In this document: positions 8,825 to 16,790 of the stretch, in pieces
Position numbering within the stretch: position 1 is the stretch's first letter
How the letters are laid out: each line of letters begins with the position of its first letter
Assembly: GCA_964430565.1 (NCBI GenBank)
Contig: CAYSFD010000052.1
Location: 162,348 to 226,347, forward strand
DNA: 64,000 nucleotides
From: VBDM01 sp964430565
Lineage (GTDB): Bacteria > Pseudomonadota > Gammaproteobacteria > Burkholderiales > SG8-39
Direction of reading: 5' to 3'
The notes under the pieces: model-generated
Database searches by the model: none
The model's input: the letters and a program-made list of their open reading frames with translations, nothing else
Told to the model about the DNA's origin: nothing
Translations under genes and position numbers: made by a program

Positions 8825-10216
8825 ATGTCGTCAATGCACGTGCTGGTGATCGACGATGAGCTCGCTTTGCGCGAGATCCTCGGCGCGACCGTGGCGAAAG
8901 CCGGATACTCGAAGGACCTGGCGGCTACCGCCAAGGAGGCGGCCGGCAAGCTCGCGCGCGGGGACGTGGACGTCGCGCTGTGCGACATCAAGCTGCCCGA
9001 CGGCAACGGCATCGACCTCGTGCGCGAGGCGCTTGCTTCCGGGATTGATACCGCTTTCGTGATGGTGACCGCGTACGGGTCAATGGAAACCGCGGTCGAG
9101 GCGTTGCGCGCGGGCGCTTCCGATTACATCGTCAAGCCGGTGCGCAGCGAGGAACTGCTGCATCGCCTGGCCCAGATCGCCGCGGTACGAGGCTTGCGCG
9201 AGGAAAACCAGGCGCTGCGCAGAGCGGCGAACGCGAACTCGCCCGAATTCCGTCGGTTGGATTCCCCCGCGATGCGCGAAGTCGAGCGCATGGTGAAGAG
9301 GGTTGCGCCGACCGAGAGTACCGTGCTGATCACCGGCGAAAGCGGCACCGGAAAGGGTGTCATCGCTCGGACCCTGCACGAGCTCAGCGGGCGCCGCGAG
9401 GCTCCGTTTGTCGTCGTGAATTGCAGCGCGATTCCAGAAAACCTGCTCGAGAGCGAGCTCTTCGGACACACCAAAGGGGCTTTCACCAGCGCCGACCGGG
9501 CACGCAAAGGCCTGTTCCTGCAGGCCGACAGGGGAACGTTGTTCCTGGATGAGGTCGGGGAGCTTCCCCTGCACATGCAGACCAAGCTGCTGCATGTGAT
9601 CGAGGACAAGATCGTGCGCCCGATAGGCAGCGAGCAGGCACGGCGCGTCAATACCCGAATCGTCGTGGCAACCAATCGCGACTTGCAGGAGATGGTGGCA
9701 AACGGCAGGTTCCGTGAAGATCTCTATTTCAGGCTGGGCGTGTTTCACATCCATGTGCCGCCGCTGCGCGAGCGCCGGAGCGACATCCGGGCCCTGATCG
9801 AGCATACGCTCGCTAAGGCGCGCCCTGCCGCCGATGGGTCCAGCCCGGTGACCTTGGAGCCCGGCGTCGAAGACGCCCTGGTCGCCTTTTCATGGCCAGG
9901 CAACGCGCGCCAGCTGGAAAACGTGATCAGTCGTGCGCTCATTCTCGCGGAAGGTGGCGTCATTGCCCTGAGCGACCTCCCCGCCGAAATCAGCCGCGCT
10001 GCGACGCCCGTGCCGACGGGACACCTGCGCGAGAAATTGAGGAGGTTTGAGGCGGATGTCCTGTGGCGAGCGGTCGAGGAAGCAGGGGGCGATCGCCGCC
10101 TGGCTGCGCAACGGATGGGCATAGGGCTGTCGAGCCTCTATCGCAAGCTGGAGGAGCTGGAGCGGGAAGGGCTTACGGCGGGTACGGCGGCAGGCAAGTC
10201 GCTTGCCGAGCGCTAG
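8825..10216 (+). CDS. NtrC-family sigma-54-dependent response regulator
   Basis: 463 residues: receiver domain (residues 1-~115, phospho-acceptor Asp in ALCDIKLPDG), AAA+ domain (~145-380) with Walker A GESGTGKG, the sigma-54 contact loop GAFTSA in place of the canonical GAFTGA, Walker B LFLDEVGEL, and an arginine-finger region. A C-terminal Fis-type helix-turn-helix follows (GDRRLAAQRMGIGLSSLYRKLEEL). It should activate sigma-54 promoters when phosphorylated by the upstream kinase. Its targets are unknown; the genes that follow are candidates, although no convincing -24/-12 promoter was found in the 63-base gap after it. Confidence 0.92.
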   Translation: MSSMHVLVIDDELALREILGATVAKAGYSKDLAATAKEAAGKLARGDVDVALCDIKLPDGNGIDLVREALASGIDTAFVMVTAYGSMETAVEALRAGASDYIVKPVRSEELLHRLAQIAAVRGLREENQALRRAANANSPEFRRLDSPAMREVERMVKRVAPTESTVLITGESGTGKGVIARTLHELSGRREAPFVVVNCSAIPENLLESELFGHTKGAFTSADRARKGLFLQADRGTLFLDEVGELPLHMQTKLLHVIEDKIVRPIGSEQARRVNTRIVVATNRDLQEMVANGRFREDLYFRLGVFHIHVPPLRERRSDIRALIEHTLAKARPAADGSSPVTLEPGVEDALVAFSWPGNARQLENVISRALILAEGGVIALSDLPAEISRAATPVPTGHLREKLRRFEADVLWRAVEEAGGDRRLAAQRMGIGLSSLYRKLEELEREGLTAGTAAGKSLAER

Positions 10217-10279
10217 CGTGGACAGGGCGGATACCTCTTGCGCCGGGGATTGGCTGAGACCTCGATTCGGGATGCGCGC

Positions 10280-10918
10280 ATGAAGACAGGTGCGCTGGGA
10301 ATCCTTGCGGTGTTTCTGGCGCTGCAGGCCTGGACGGCGTCGGGCGCCCCGGATGAGGACTTTCGCGCCGGTTCCCAGGCCTACCGCCGGGGGGACGTGG
10401 TGCAGGCGATGGACCTGCTCAGGAAGTCGGCGGACGCGGAATATGCGCCGGCGCAGTCGTTGCTCGCATACATCCTCGACAAGTCTGGAGCGAGCGAGGA
10501 GGCCGTGGCCTACTACCGCAAGGCAGCGGCCCAGGGCGACGCCGAAGGCGAATTCGGTCTGGGGTCGATGTATGCCGCAGGCGAGGGCGTCAAGCGCGAC
10601 CTCGCGGAGGCGCGCAAGTGGATAACGCTGGCCGCCGAGAAGGGACACGCCGGGGCGGTCAATACTCTCGCACTTGCCTATATCAAGAGCGACCTCGGAA
10701 TCGAAGAGACGCAGCGTAAGGGCGACGAGGCCTTGCGGTGGGTGCGCCGCGCCTCCGATTCGGGATATCTGCCGGCGATGGAGCACCTGGCGCTCGCGTA
10801 TCGAACCGGAGCGCACGGGCTTGAGGTTGACGTCAGGGAGGCCGACGCACTGGATGCCAGGGTGCGCGCGGCGCGGGGCGCGGACAAGCGCGCGTCGAAA
10901 AGGAAGGACAGGAGATGA
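10280..10918 (+). CDS. Secreted Sel1-repeat protein
   Basis: 212 residues from ATG 10280, chosen because it gives a clean signal peptide (MKTGALGILAVFLALQ...ASG); a longer frame from 10238 would put charged residues before it. The mature part is four Sel1-like helical repeats, for example AEGEFGLGSMYAAGEGVKRDLAEARKWITLAAEKGH. Such solenoids bind protein partners in the envelope. The next gene (cytochrome c) starts 2 bases after its stop, so they are co-transcribed. The specific partner is not evident. Confidence 0.78.
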   Translation: MKTGALGILAVFLALQAWTASGAPDEDFRAGSQAYRRGDVVQAMDLLRKSADAEYAPAQSLLAYILDKSGASEEAVAYYRKAAAQGDAEGEFGLGSMYAAGEGVKRDLAEARKWITLAAEKGHAGAVNTLALAYIKSDLGIEETQRKGDEALRWVRRASDSGYLPAMEHLALAYRTGAHGLEVDVREADALDARVRAARGADKRASKRKDRR

Positions 10919-10919
10919 A

Positions 10920-11318
10920 ATGAGGGAACGCAAATCAAGTCTCGGTGTGACCGAGGGCCTGCGGAATCGGGTGGGCGGCGAACCGTGCGTCCGATGGACG
11001 GCACGCACCTTGACGTTCGTGAGGGACGTCGCGGCGACGGGTCTGATGGCGCTGGTCGCCGCTGCTCCCGCGCCCGCTGCCGACGTCATCCGCGGTGCGC
11101 AGGTCTATGCGCGACATTGTTCCGCCTGCCACGGGCCCAGGGGGATGAGCGCGATGCCCGGAGCGCCGCATCTCGCGCGGGGCGAGCGCCTTCTGCAATC
11201 CGACACGGCGCTGCTTGCTTCGCTGAAGGCCGGCAAGAACGCGATGCCCGCTTATGTCGGCGTTCTTACCGACCGCGAGATTCTCGACGTTATTGCCTAT
11301 AGCCGTACGCTGCGCTGA
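10920..11318 (+). CDS. Small mono-heme cytochrome c
   Basis: 132 residues from ATG 10920, with AGGAG just upstream. A fairly long N-region precedes a hydrophobic segment ending in AAAPAPAAD, then a class I cytochrome c domain with CSACH and a distal Met candidate in KNAMPAY. A later in-frame ATG (11046) would give a shorter leader. It is a periplasmic electron carrier or redox-sensing partner and lies between the Sel1 gene and the PilJ-repeat gene of the same operon. The heme domain is short (about 80 residues), like the minimal cytochrome c domains found in oxidases. Confidence 0.8.
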   Translation: MRERKSSLGVTEGLRNRVGGEPCVRWTARTLTFVRDVAATGLMALVAAAPAPAADVIRGAQVYARHCSACHGPRGMSAMPGAPHLARGERLLQSDTALLASLKAGKNAMPAYVGVLTDREILDVIAYSRTLR

Positions 11319-11358
11319 GCCGGCGATCGATGTCTTGCACAGAGAACACCCTGCAATC

Positions 11359-12153
11359 ATGCTGAGAACCCTCAACTGGAATCTGATCGGGCTGCTGCTT
11401 TGCGCGGGGCTGGTTCTTGCGTCGCCCGATTCCGCCGGCGCTGCGGACCTCACCCTCGCACAGGCGATCAACAAATCCGGCCGCCAGCGCATGCTGACGC
11501 AGCGCATCATCAAGGCCTACGCCCAGGTCGGCCAGGGAATAACGCCCGAGGTCTCGCGGCGTCAGCTCGATGACGCGGTACGGCTTTTCGAGGCGCAGCT
11601 CATGGAGCTGCGAAGATTCATCAGCGACCCTAACGGCCGGCAGCACATCACCCGCCTGGAAAAGTTGTGGGGACCGTTCAAGTCGGTCGCAACCGGGGCC
11701 GTCGACCGCAAGGGCGCCGAGCAATTGCTCGCCATGGAGGACGGGCTGGTCGCCGCCGCCCACGGACTGACGGTGGAGCTGCAGAATCGCTCCGGGTCGC
11801 CCGCGGGGCGACTGGTCAACATCGCCGGCCGGCAGCGCATGCTTTCCCAGCGCCTCGCCAAGTATTACCTGCTGCGCGCCTGGGGAGTGGATTCACCCTC
11901 CATGCGCCGGGAGATGGACTCGGCTCGCACCGAGTTCGACGGCGCGCTGGCGTTGCTGCGGTCCGCGCCGGAGAATACGGCCGAGATCCAGAAGGAGCTC
12001 GATGCCGTAGCCGTGCAGTGGGAATGGTTCCAGAGCGCCCTGGGGCTCGAGGGTGCCGCATCCTATGGCCTGATCGTGGTCCACGCGAGCGACGCCATAC
12101 TCGGCGGCATGGAGCTTGTCACGGAAATGTACGAACGGCTGGCGACGCGGTAG
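11359..12153 (+). CDS. Periplasmic protein with two PilJ/NarX-type sensor repeats
   Basis: 264 residues from ATG 11359, with a signal peptide ending near ASPDSAGA. Two homologous halves each start with the same motif: NKSGRQRMLTQRIIKAY and NIAGRQRMLSQRLAKYY. This is the hallmark of the PilJ N-terminal domain, related to the nitrate-binding P-box of NarX. Unlike PilJ or NarX it has no transmembrane or signalling domain at the C-terminus, so it looks like a free periplasmic ligand-binding protein. In this operon it may present a ligand, possibly an oxyanion, to the kinase. That role is inferred. Confidence 0.78.
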   Translation: MLRTLNWNLIGLLLCAGLVLASPDSAGAADLTLAQAINKSGRQRMLTQRIIKAYAQVGQGITPEVSRRQLDDAVRLFEAQLMELRRFISDPNGRQHITRLEKLWGPFKSVATGAVDRKGAEQLLAMEDGLVAAAHGLTVELQNRSGSPAGRLVNIAGRQRMLSQRLAKYYLLRAWGVDSPSMRREMDSARTEFDGALALLRSAPENTAEIQKELDAVAVQWEWFQSALGLEGAASYGLIVVHASDAILGGMELVTEMYERLATR

Positions 12154-12219
12154 CGGCCCGGCCCGAACAAGCCGCTGCGACGCGCCCGCCTTGGCGGTGG
12201 GCAAAATCGTCAATCGGGG

Positions 12220-13914
12220 CTATGTCTTTCCCGGTTCCGGCTCGAGCCCTGGCAGAACCACTTCGATGACGCCGTCGGTCGCGACGAGCCGGCCGCCCAT
12301 ACCCGCCAAGCGGCGCCGTGTCGACATCATCCGTGAATCGGCACGCTCGTCGGCCGGGAACCGGCTGGCGGAGGCCGCGTCGCAACCGATGAGGATCAAT
12401 ACGTCCGCGCCTCGCGTCCGGGTTTCGACCGAGATGCGCCTTGGCGCCTGCCGCCGCCCTCCGTCGTCTTCCACGCAGGCTTGCAGCAGATTCATGAGGG
12501 CTTCGGTCAGGTGGTCGGCAACAATGACCCGGGCGGGCAGCTCGGCACCGGGGAAGAACTCGATAGCCGTAGCGCGAAAGCGATTGTCGAAACTCAGGAA
12601 GTCGCAGACCGCTTTCACAATCCCGTTGACCTCGACCGGTTCGAGCGTTTCGCCGCGCGCGGCCGCGAAATCCGCGATCTGCCGCGTCTTGTCGGAAATT
12701 CTCTGGACCTGCTCCAGGATGACCTCCGGCCTGAAATCGCGGAAGTCTCCCTTCCCTTTCTGGTCGGCAATGTTCTCGGCAATCGCCGTGATCGTCGCCA
12801 AGGGATTGCCGATTTCGTGTGCGACGGTGGACGCCATGGTGGCAAGCGCGGACATCTTCTCCCTATGCCATCGCTCCTCGCGCCGGATCAACTGCTCCCG
12901 GGCGGCCGCTTGCGCGTCGATGATGCGCTGCGCGTAACGCACGATGAAAAGCAGCACGAAATACAGCGCCGCCAGGAGCGCGCCTACGATCGAAACCAGC
13001 ACGTACGAGCTCGCATCGACCTTGCCCTGGTTGTCGGCCGCCACCTGTGCAAGTCTTGCCTGATTCAATGCGGACCGCTGCGCGACCTCCGCGGAAGCGC
13101 TGTTGATCTTCTGGATCAGCGACGTAACGTCCGAGTAGATCTCGAATACGCCGATGACCTTCGAGCCGCCGCGGGCGAACACGGGGATGTAGCTCGAGAT
13201 GAGGTCGCGGTCCTCGACCACGCCCTCAAAGGCGCTGAACGTGTCGCGATGAGTCAGCTCGCTCGCCGGCTGGCCGTTGACCGCGCTCCGCCAGCCCTGG
13301 TTGCCCCGTTTGTCCTCCCCGGTTTGGTCGCGCTCCGACGAATACACGGTGATCCCGCGCAGGTCGAACACCTTGACCTTGAACACGGTGCTGCTTCTCA
13401 TCGTCTCCCCGACCTTGGCGTCGAGCGCCCGGAACTCGGGGATCGCCATGATCCTCTTTCCCACTTCGGCAAAGCACGCAAGCGTCGCGCTTGCCCCGGC
13501 GGCGGCGTTCCTCGCGTCGTTGCCGTCGGCGATAGCGCGGCAGTGATCGATCGGCACCTGCTGTGCTCTCGCGACGAACGGCGCGAAATGCGAAACCCAC
13601 AGCGCGTTTGCAAGCAGCCGCGCGAGGTTGACGTGCGCGGCCTCGTTCACATGAAGAAGCTCCCGATGCGCCGCCTCCTCCTGCTGTCTGGCGAAGTCCT
13701 TATGCAGTTCCGCGACGAAGATACTCTGATCGAGCTGAACCTGCCGGAAATGCTCGCTTTCCTTGCGCTCGAGGAAGAAGAGGACGACCGCGACGACCAG
13801 AAACGCCACCAGGCTCGTGACGGTGAAGTAGCGGACGAGGTGGAAACCGCGTGCATCGGCACCCTGCGCGCCAGCGATCTGGCCCGGCGAATTCCCCTTA
13901 GCGCGCTGGATCAC
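12220..13914 (-). CDS. Sensor histidine kinase paralogue with degenerate ATP-binding domain
   Basis: 564 residues. Transmembrane helix 1 (~30-48), a large periplasmic sensor domain (~50-290) with a cache-like core (VFDLRGITVYSSE...), helix 2 (~300-325), then a DHp with HREKMSALATMASTVAHEIGNPLATIT, where the His is intact. The N-box survives as EALMNLLQACVED, but the G1 box reads IGCDAAS and no F or G2 (GLGL) box can be found. It is clearly related to the kinase at 7316-8818. Convergent with the PilJ-repeat gene. It probably cannot bind ATP normally and may be a regulator or phosphatase rather than a kinase. Confidence 0.8.
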   Translation of the reverse strand: MIQRAKGNSPGQIAGAQGADARGFHLVRYFTVTSLVAFLVVAVVLFFLERKESEHFRQVQLDQSIFVAELHKDFARQQEEAAHRELLHVNEAAHVNLARLLANALWVSHFAPFVARAQQVPIDHCRAIADGNDARNAAAGASATLACFAEVGKRIMAIPEFRALDAKVGETMRSSTVFKVKVFDLRGITVYSSERDQTGEDKRGNQGWRSAVNGQPASELTHRDTFSAFEGVVEDRDLISSYIPVFARGGSKVIGVFEIYSDVTSLIQKINSASAEVAQRSALNQARLAQVAADNQGKVDASSYVLVSIVGALLAALYFVLLFIVRYAQRIIDAQAAAREQLIRREERWHREKMSALATMASTVAHEIGNPLATITAIAENIADQKGKGDFRDFRPEVILEQVQRISDKTRQIADFAAARGETLEPVEVNGIVKAVCDFLSFDNRFRATAIEFFPGAELPARVIVADHLTEALMNLLQACVEDDGGRRQAPRRISVETRTRGADVLILIGCDAASASRFPADERADSRMMSTRRRLAGMGGRLVATDGVIEVVLPGLEPEPGKT

Positions 13915-14041
13915 GCTTCATCCTTCGTGTGCACCGGTGGCGTTGGGGCGATCATTACGGCCCGAAGTCTTCATGCCGCTCCTCGGTCTAAGCCCACGAA
14001 AACGCCCTCGCTGAATGTCATCGGAGACGATGAAGCGGCGC

Positions 14042-15157
14042 TCAGAGCTCCTTCATCAACCGCCAGTACTGGAATTTCAGCGTGAGCGCCGCGCCGGCGA
14101 CCATTGAGAAAAACGCGAGAAACGAACCGAGTGCAAGCGTCGAGAGACCTGAAACGCCCTGACCGATAGTACAGCGGAGTGCGAGCACCCCGCCGAAGCC
14201 CATCAGCGCGCCGCCGATCAAGTGGTTGATAAGGTCCCAGGCATCGCGAAAGCTCTCGAGGCGGAACGATCGGGTCGCAAGCGACCAGGCGAGCGAACCG
14301 GCGAACATCCCGAGCACGGTCGCGATGCCAAAAGTCATCACGCGGCTCTTGTCGCTCCACAAGAGAAAAAGCTCCAGAAAATAGGCCTGCGGCGCAACGA
14401 AGGACAACGATTCCATGCGGCCCGAGTTCGTGGCGAGGAACTTCTCTTCGAGTGTGGACGGATCCTCGGTGAGGTACCCGATGTGCCCCGACAACACCCA
14501 GCCGCCGACGACCACGAGACCCACGACCAGTCCGCCGAGCACGTTGTCGAAAGTCCGAAATTCGCGCGCCTTCAAGACGAATGCGAGCAGACTTGCGGCG
14601 ATCGCGAGCCCGAGGGTTGCGAGCACGAGTGTCCTGTCGAGATCAAGCGCTCGGGCGACAAGCGACGGAAGGTCCTGCCTCGTCGCGAGCGTCGCGCCCA
14701 GGGGCTCGAACGCCGCCACTCGGAACACACCGAGGATTCCCCTGAGCGTCATGTAGGCGGTGATCGCCAGCACGATCGCAACGATGAGGGATTTCAGATT
14801 TCCGGTGCCGATGCGGATGAGCGTCTTCGAGCCGCAGCCCGAGGCGAGCGTCATGCCGATTCCGAACAACGACCCGCCGACAACATAGGAAAACCAGGTG
14901 AATCTCGGGGAGGTGTAGATGGTCTTCGAAACATCGATGAGCCCCGAAAGCTGCAAGGCGCTTGCCCCCGCTGTCGCGACGGCGATGGCGAGCAGCCACA
15001 TGCGCATGCGGTTCCAGTCGCCCATGTTGACGATGTCCGACACCGCCCCCACGGTGCAGAAATTCGTCTTGTTGCCCACGGCGCCAAATAGGAAAGCAAG
15101 CGCAAAAGCGCCCCACACGACGATCGAGGCGAGGGCTGCCGGGTTGGGTTCGGTCAT
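14042..15157 (-). CDS. YeeE/YedE-family sulfur-compound transporter
   Basis: 371 residues with about nine or ten transmembrane helices. It has the conserved Cys motifs of the YeeE/YedE (TsuA) family: GNKTNFCTVGA near residue 33, SGCGSKTLIR near 105 and LRCTIGQGVSG near 330. These Cys residues line the thiosulfate path in characterised members. The gene lies 127 bases beyond the start of the degenerate kinase on the same strand. No TusA-like partner gene is adjacent, so the substrate (thiosulfate or another sulfur species) is inferred from the family. Confidence 0.82.
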   Translation of the reverse strand: MTEPNPAALASIVVWGAFALAFLFGAVGNKTNFCTVGAVSDIVNMGDWNRMRMWLLAIAVATAGASALQLSGLIDVSKTIYTSPRFTWFSYVVGGSLFGIGMTLASGCGSKTLIRIGTGNLKSLIVAIVLAITAYMTLRGILGVFRVAAFEPLGATLATRQDLPSLVARALDLDRTLVLATLGLAIAASLLAFVLKAREFRTFDNVLGGLVVGLVVVGGWVLSGHIGYLTEDPSTLEEKFLATNSGRMESLSFVAPQAYFLELFLLWSDKSRVMTFGIATVLGMFAGSLAWSLATRSFRLESFRDAWDLINHLIGGALMGFGGVLALRCTIGQGVSGLSTLALGSFLAFFSMVAGAALTLKFQYWRLMKEL

Positions 15158-15205
15158 GGGCGGTGCGCCACGGGGGCGGCGGCAGTCCGCCGCCGTCCGC
15201 CCGCA

Positions 15206-16093
15206 TTACTTGCTTTTCGTCGCGAGCCGCTGCTTGGCCTGCTCGGCCGCCGAGCTGGAGGGATACTTCTTGACGAGCCCGCGGAGCGTCTCGCGCGCGG
15301 CGTTGCTCTGTCCCAGCTCCGACTGCGAGCTTGCGATGTTGAGCAGCGCATCGGGCGACTTGGAATTCTCGGGCCAGGTCTTGACCACCTTCTGCTGGGC
15401 GGCGATGGCGGACTTGTAATCGCGCATCGCGTAATGAGCGTTGCCGATCCAGTATTGCGCCGAGGGCACAAGCTCGCTGCTCGAGAAACTGGTCATGAAG
15501 CTCTGGAAGCCGGTGATCGCGAGCTGGTAATTGCCGAGCTTGAACTGGTTGAGCGCGGTCTCGTACGCCTGCTTCTCTGCGGCGGCGTTGCGATCGCCCT
15601 GTGTCAGCTTGTCCTGAAGCTGCGACTGGTTCTGCTCGAGTTTTCTCAGCCGGGTGTCCAGGTCGACGTACAGGTCCTTCTGGCGCCGTTCGAGGGTCTC
15701 CGTTTGGTTCGAAAGCACTTCGATCTGCCCGCGCAGTTTTGCGACCTCCTGCTTGAGCGAATCGAGCAGCTGCACGAGATCCACCGCGCGGTTCTGCCCG
15801 GAAGAGTCCATCTGCCCCAGTTTCGCGTCGATCGCCGAGAGGCGCTCCTCGATCGACTTGTTGCGGGCGTCGACCTGGTTTCTCAGCTGGATGATCTGCT
15901 TGCGTGCCTCCACGTCGTCGAACAGCGCCGCGTGGGCGGCGATCGGAAACAGTAGGATGACAAACGCAAAGCACCACCCCGCCGGCCGACGCCGGCACCC
16001 CTCCTTATCAAGGAGGGGAAAAACAGGTGGCAAGCTAACGCCTACTCCCCTCCTCGCATGAGGAGGGGTGGCGCGCAGCGCCGGGGTGGTCAT
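15206..16093 (-). CDS. cpoB: Tol-Pal system protein CpoB (YbgF), N-terminus encoded by a repeat
   Basis: Starts at ATG 16093, 5 bases after the pal stop and preceded by GAAAGG. The first ~40 codons read through a hairpin repeat (15972-16090), giving an odd Pro/Arg-rich leader before the signal core WCFAFVILLFPIAAHA. The mature protein has an N-terminal coiled coil (residues ~60-150, Q-rich heptads) and a C-terminal TPR domain with YNQF/YQLAITGF-type repeats. CpoB coordinates Tol-Pal function with peptidoglycan synthesis during division. It is the last gene of tolQRAB-pal-cpoB. A TTG at about 16038 could be an alternative start. Confidence 0.88.
   Translation of the reverse strand: MTTPALRATPPHARRGVGVSLPPVFPLLDKEGCRRRPAGWCFAFVILLFPIAAHAALFDDVEARKQIIQLRNQVDARNKSIEERLSAIDAKLGQMDSSGQNRAVDLVQLLDSLKQEVAKLRGQIEVLSNQTETLERRQKDLYVDLDTRLRKLEQNQSQLQDKLTQGDRNAAAEKQAYETALNQFKLGNYQLAITGFQSFMTSFSSSELVPSAQYWIGNAHYAMRDYKSAIAAQQKVVKTWPENSKSPDALLNIASSQSELGQSNAARETLRGLVKKYPSSSAAEQAKQRLATKSK
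15972..16090. repeat. Dispersed hairpin repeat (two facing CACCCC...CCCTCCT units) inside cpoB
   Basis: Two related units face each other. Each begins (C)ACCACCCCG, has a short GC palindrome, then ACCCCTCCTN with its complement AGGAGGGG a few bases on. The left unit holds CCCTCCTTATCAAGGAGGG; the right holds CCCTCCTCGCATGAGGAGGG. The whole is ~119 bases and can fold into large hairpins. Repeats of this style are common in intergenic regions of proteobacteria. Here the element occupies the beginning of cpoB and keeps the frame open. Confidence 0.75.
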
Positions 16094-16098
16094 GCCTT

Positions 16099-16626
16099 TC
16101 AAAACTCGCCGCTGTAGAGCATGTCGCTGCGGCGGTTTTGCGACCAGCATCCCTCGCTATGGTCGTTGCAGCGCGGCTTTTCCTCGCCGAGACTGACCGA
16201 TTCAACCTGCGACTCGCTTGCCCCCATCAGCATGAGCATGCGCTTGACGCCCTCGGCGCGCCGCTGCCCGAGAGCGATGTTGTATTCCCGGCTGCCGCGC
16301 TCGTCGCAGTTGCCCTGAACGAGCATCTTGGTCCCGCGACGCTCGGCGAGATACTTGCCGTGCGCCTGCAGAATCGGACGGTACTCGTCCTTGATATCCG
16401 ACTTGTCGAGCTCATAGAAGACCGAGCGCTTCGACAGGGCGCTGCTCGGGTCCTTCAGCGGGCTCCCGACCGTCACAGGAACCGGACTCGTCGTCACCGA
16501 CGATCCGGGTGAAGGCTTCTGCCCCGGGGCCGCTACCGGCGCGGGCGCGCCTTCGGGTTCGATGGGCGTGCTGGCGCACCCGTAGAGCAACGCCAACGCC
16601 AGGGCGGAGAACAATGTTTTCTTCAT
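16099..16626 (-). CDS. pal: Peptidoglycan-associated lipoprotein Pal
   Basis: 175 residues with lipobox LLYGC (Cys ~17), a Pro/Ala/Ser-rich linker and a C-terminal OmpA-like domain (residues ~65-175). The peptidoglycan-binding signature is QGNCDERGSREYNIALGQRRAEGV. It anchors the outer membrane to peptidoglycan and interacts with TolB and CpoB. Upstream of the ATG is GGAGATTGTC (ribosome site GGAGA). The 164 bases to tolB hold no recognisable gene. Confidence 0.96.
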   Translation of the reverse strand: MKKTLFSALALALLYGCASTPIEPEGAPAPVAAPGQKPSPGSSVTTSPVPVTVGSPLKDPSSALSKRSVFYELDKSDIKDEYRPILQAHGKYLAERRGTKMLVQGNCDERGSREYNIALGQRRAEGVKRMLMLMGASESQVESVSLGEEKPRCNDHSEGCWSQNRRSDMLYSGEF

Positions 16627-16790
16627 GACAATCTCCTTTAGAGTGCTAACAAAACGAGGGATAAGGTTCCCTCACGCTCCCCTGGAACCCGTTACAAAAC
16701 CCCTAATATCCCCTCTAAGCCCCGTTCATTTCAAGCAACTTTGAAACGGACTTCTGGATTACTGCCGGGACGCTCATTGTATTTGGCCTC

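Noticed and set aside
10217..10280. Possible sigma-54 promoter before the Sel1 gene
   Set aside because: GG and GC elements are present but their spacing (9 or 12) is not the required 10; I do not report it.
12481..14085. 534-codon open frame on the plus strand
   Set aside because: Mirror of the kinase at 12220-13914, whose domains are recognisable. The plus-strand product has none.
16627..16660. GAGTGCTAA upstream of pal, resembling a CIRCE half-site
   Set aside because: No TTAGCACTC partner 9 bases away; taken as chance, unlike the full site before rpoH.
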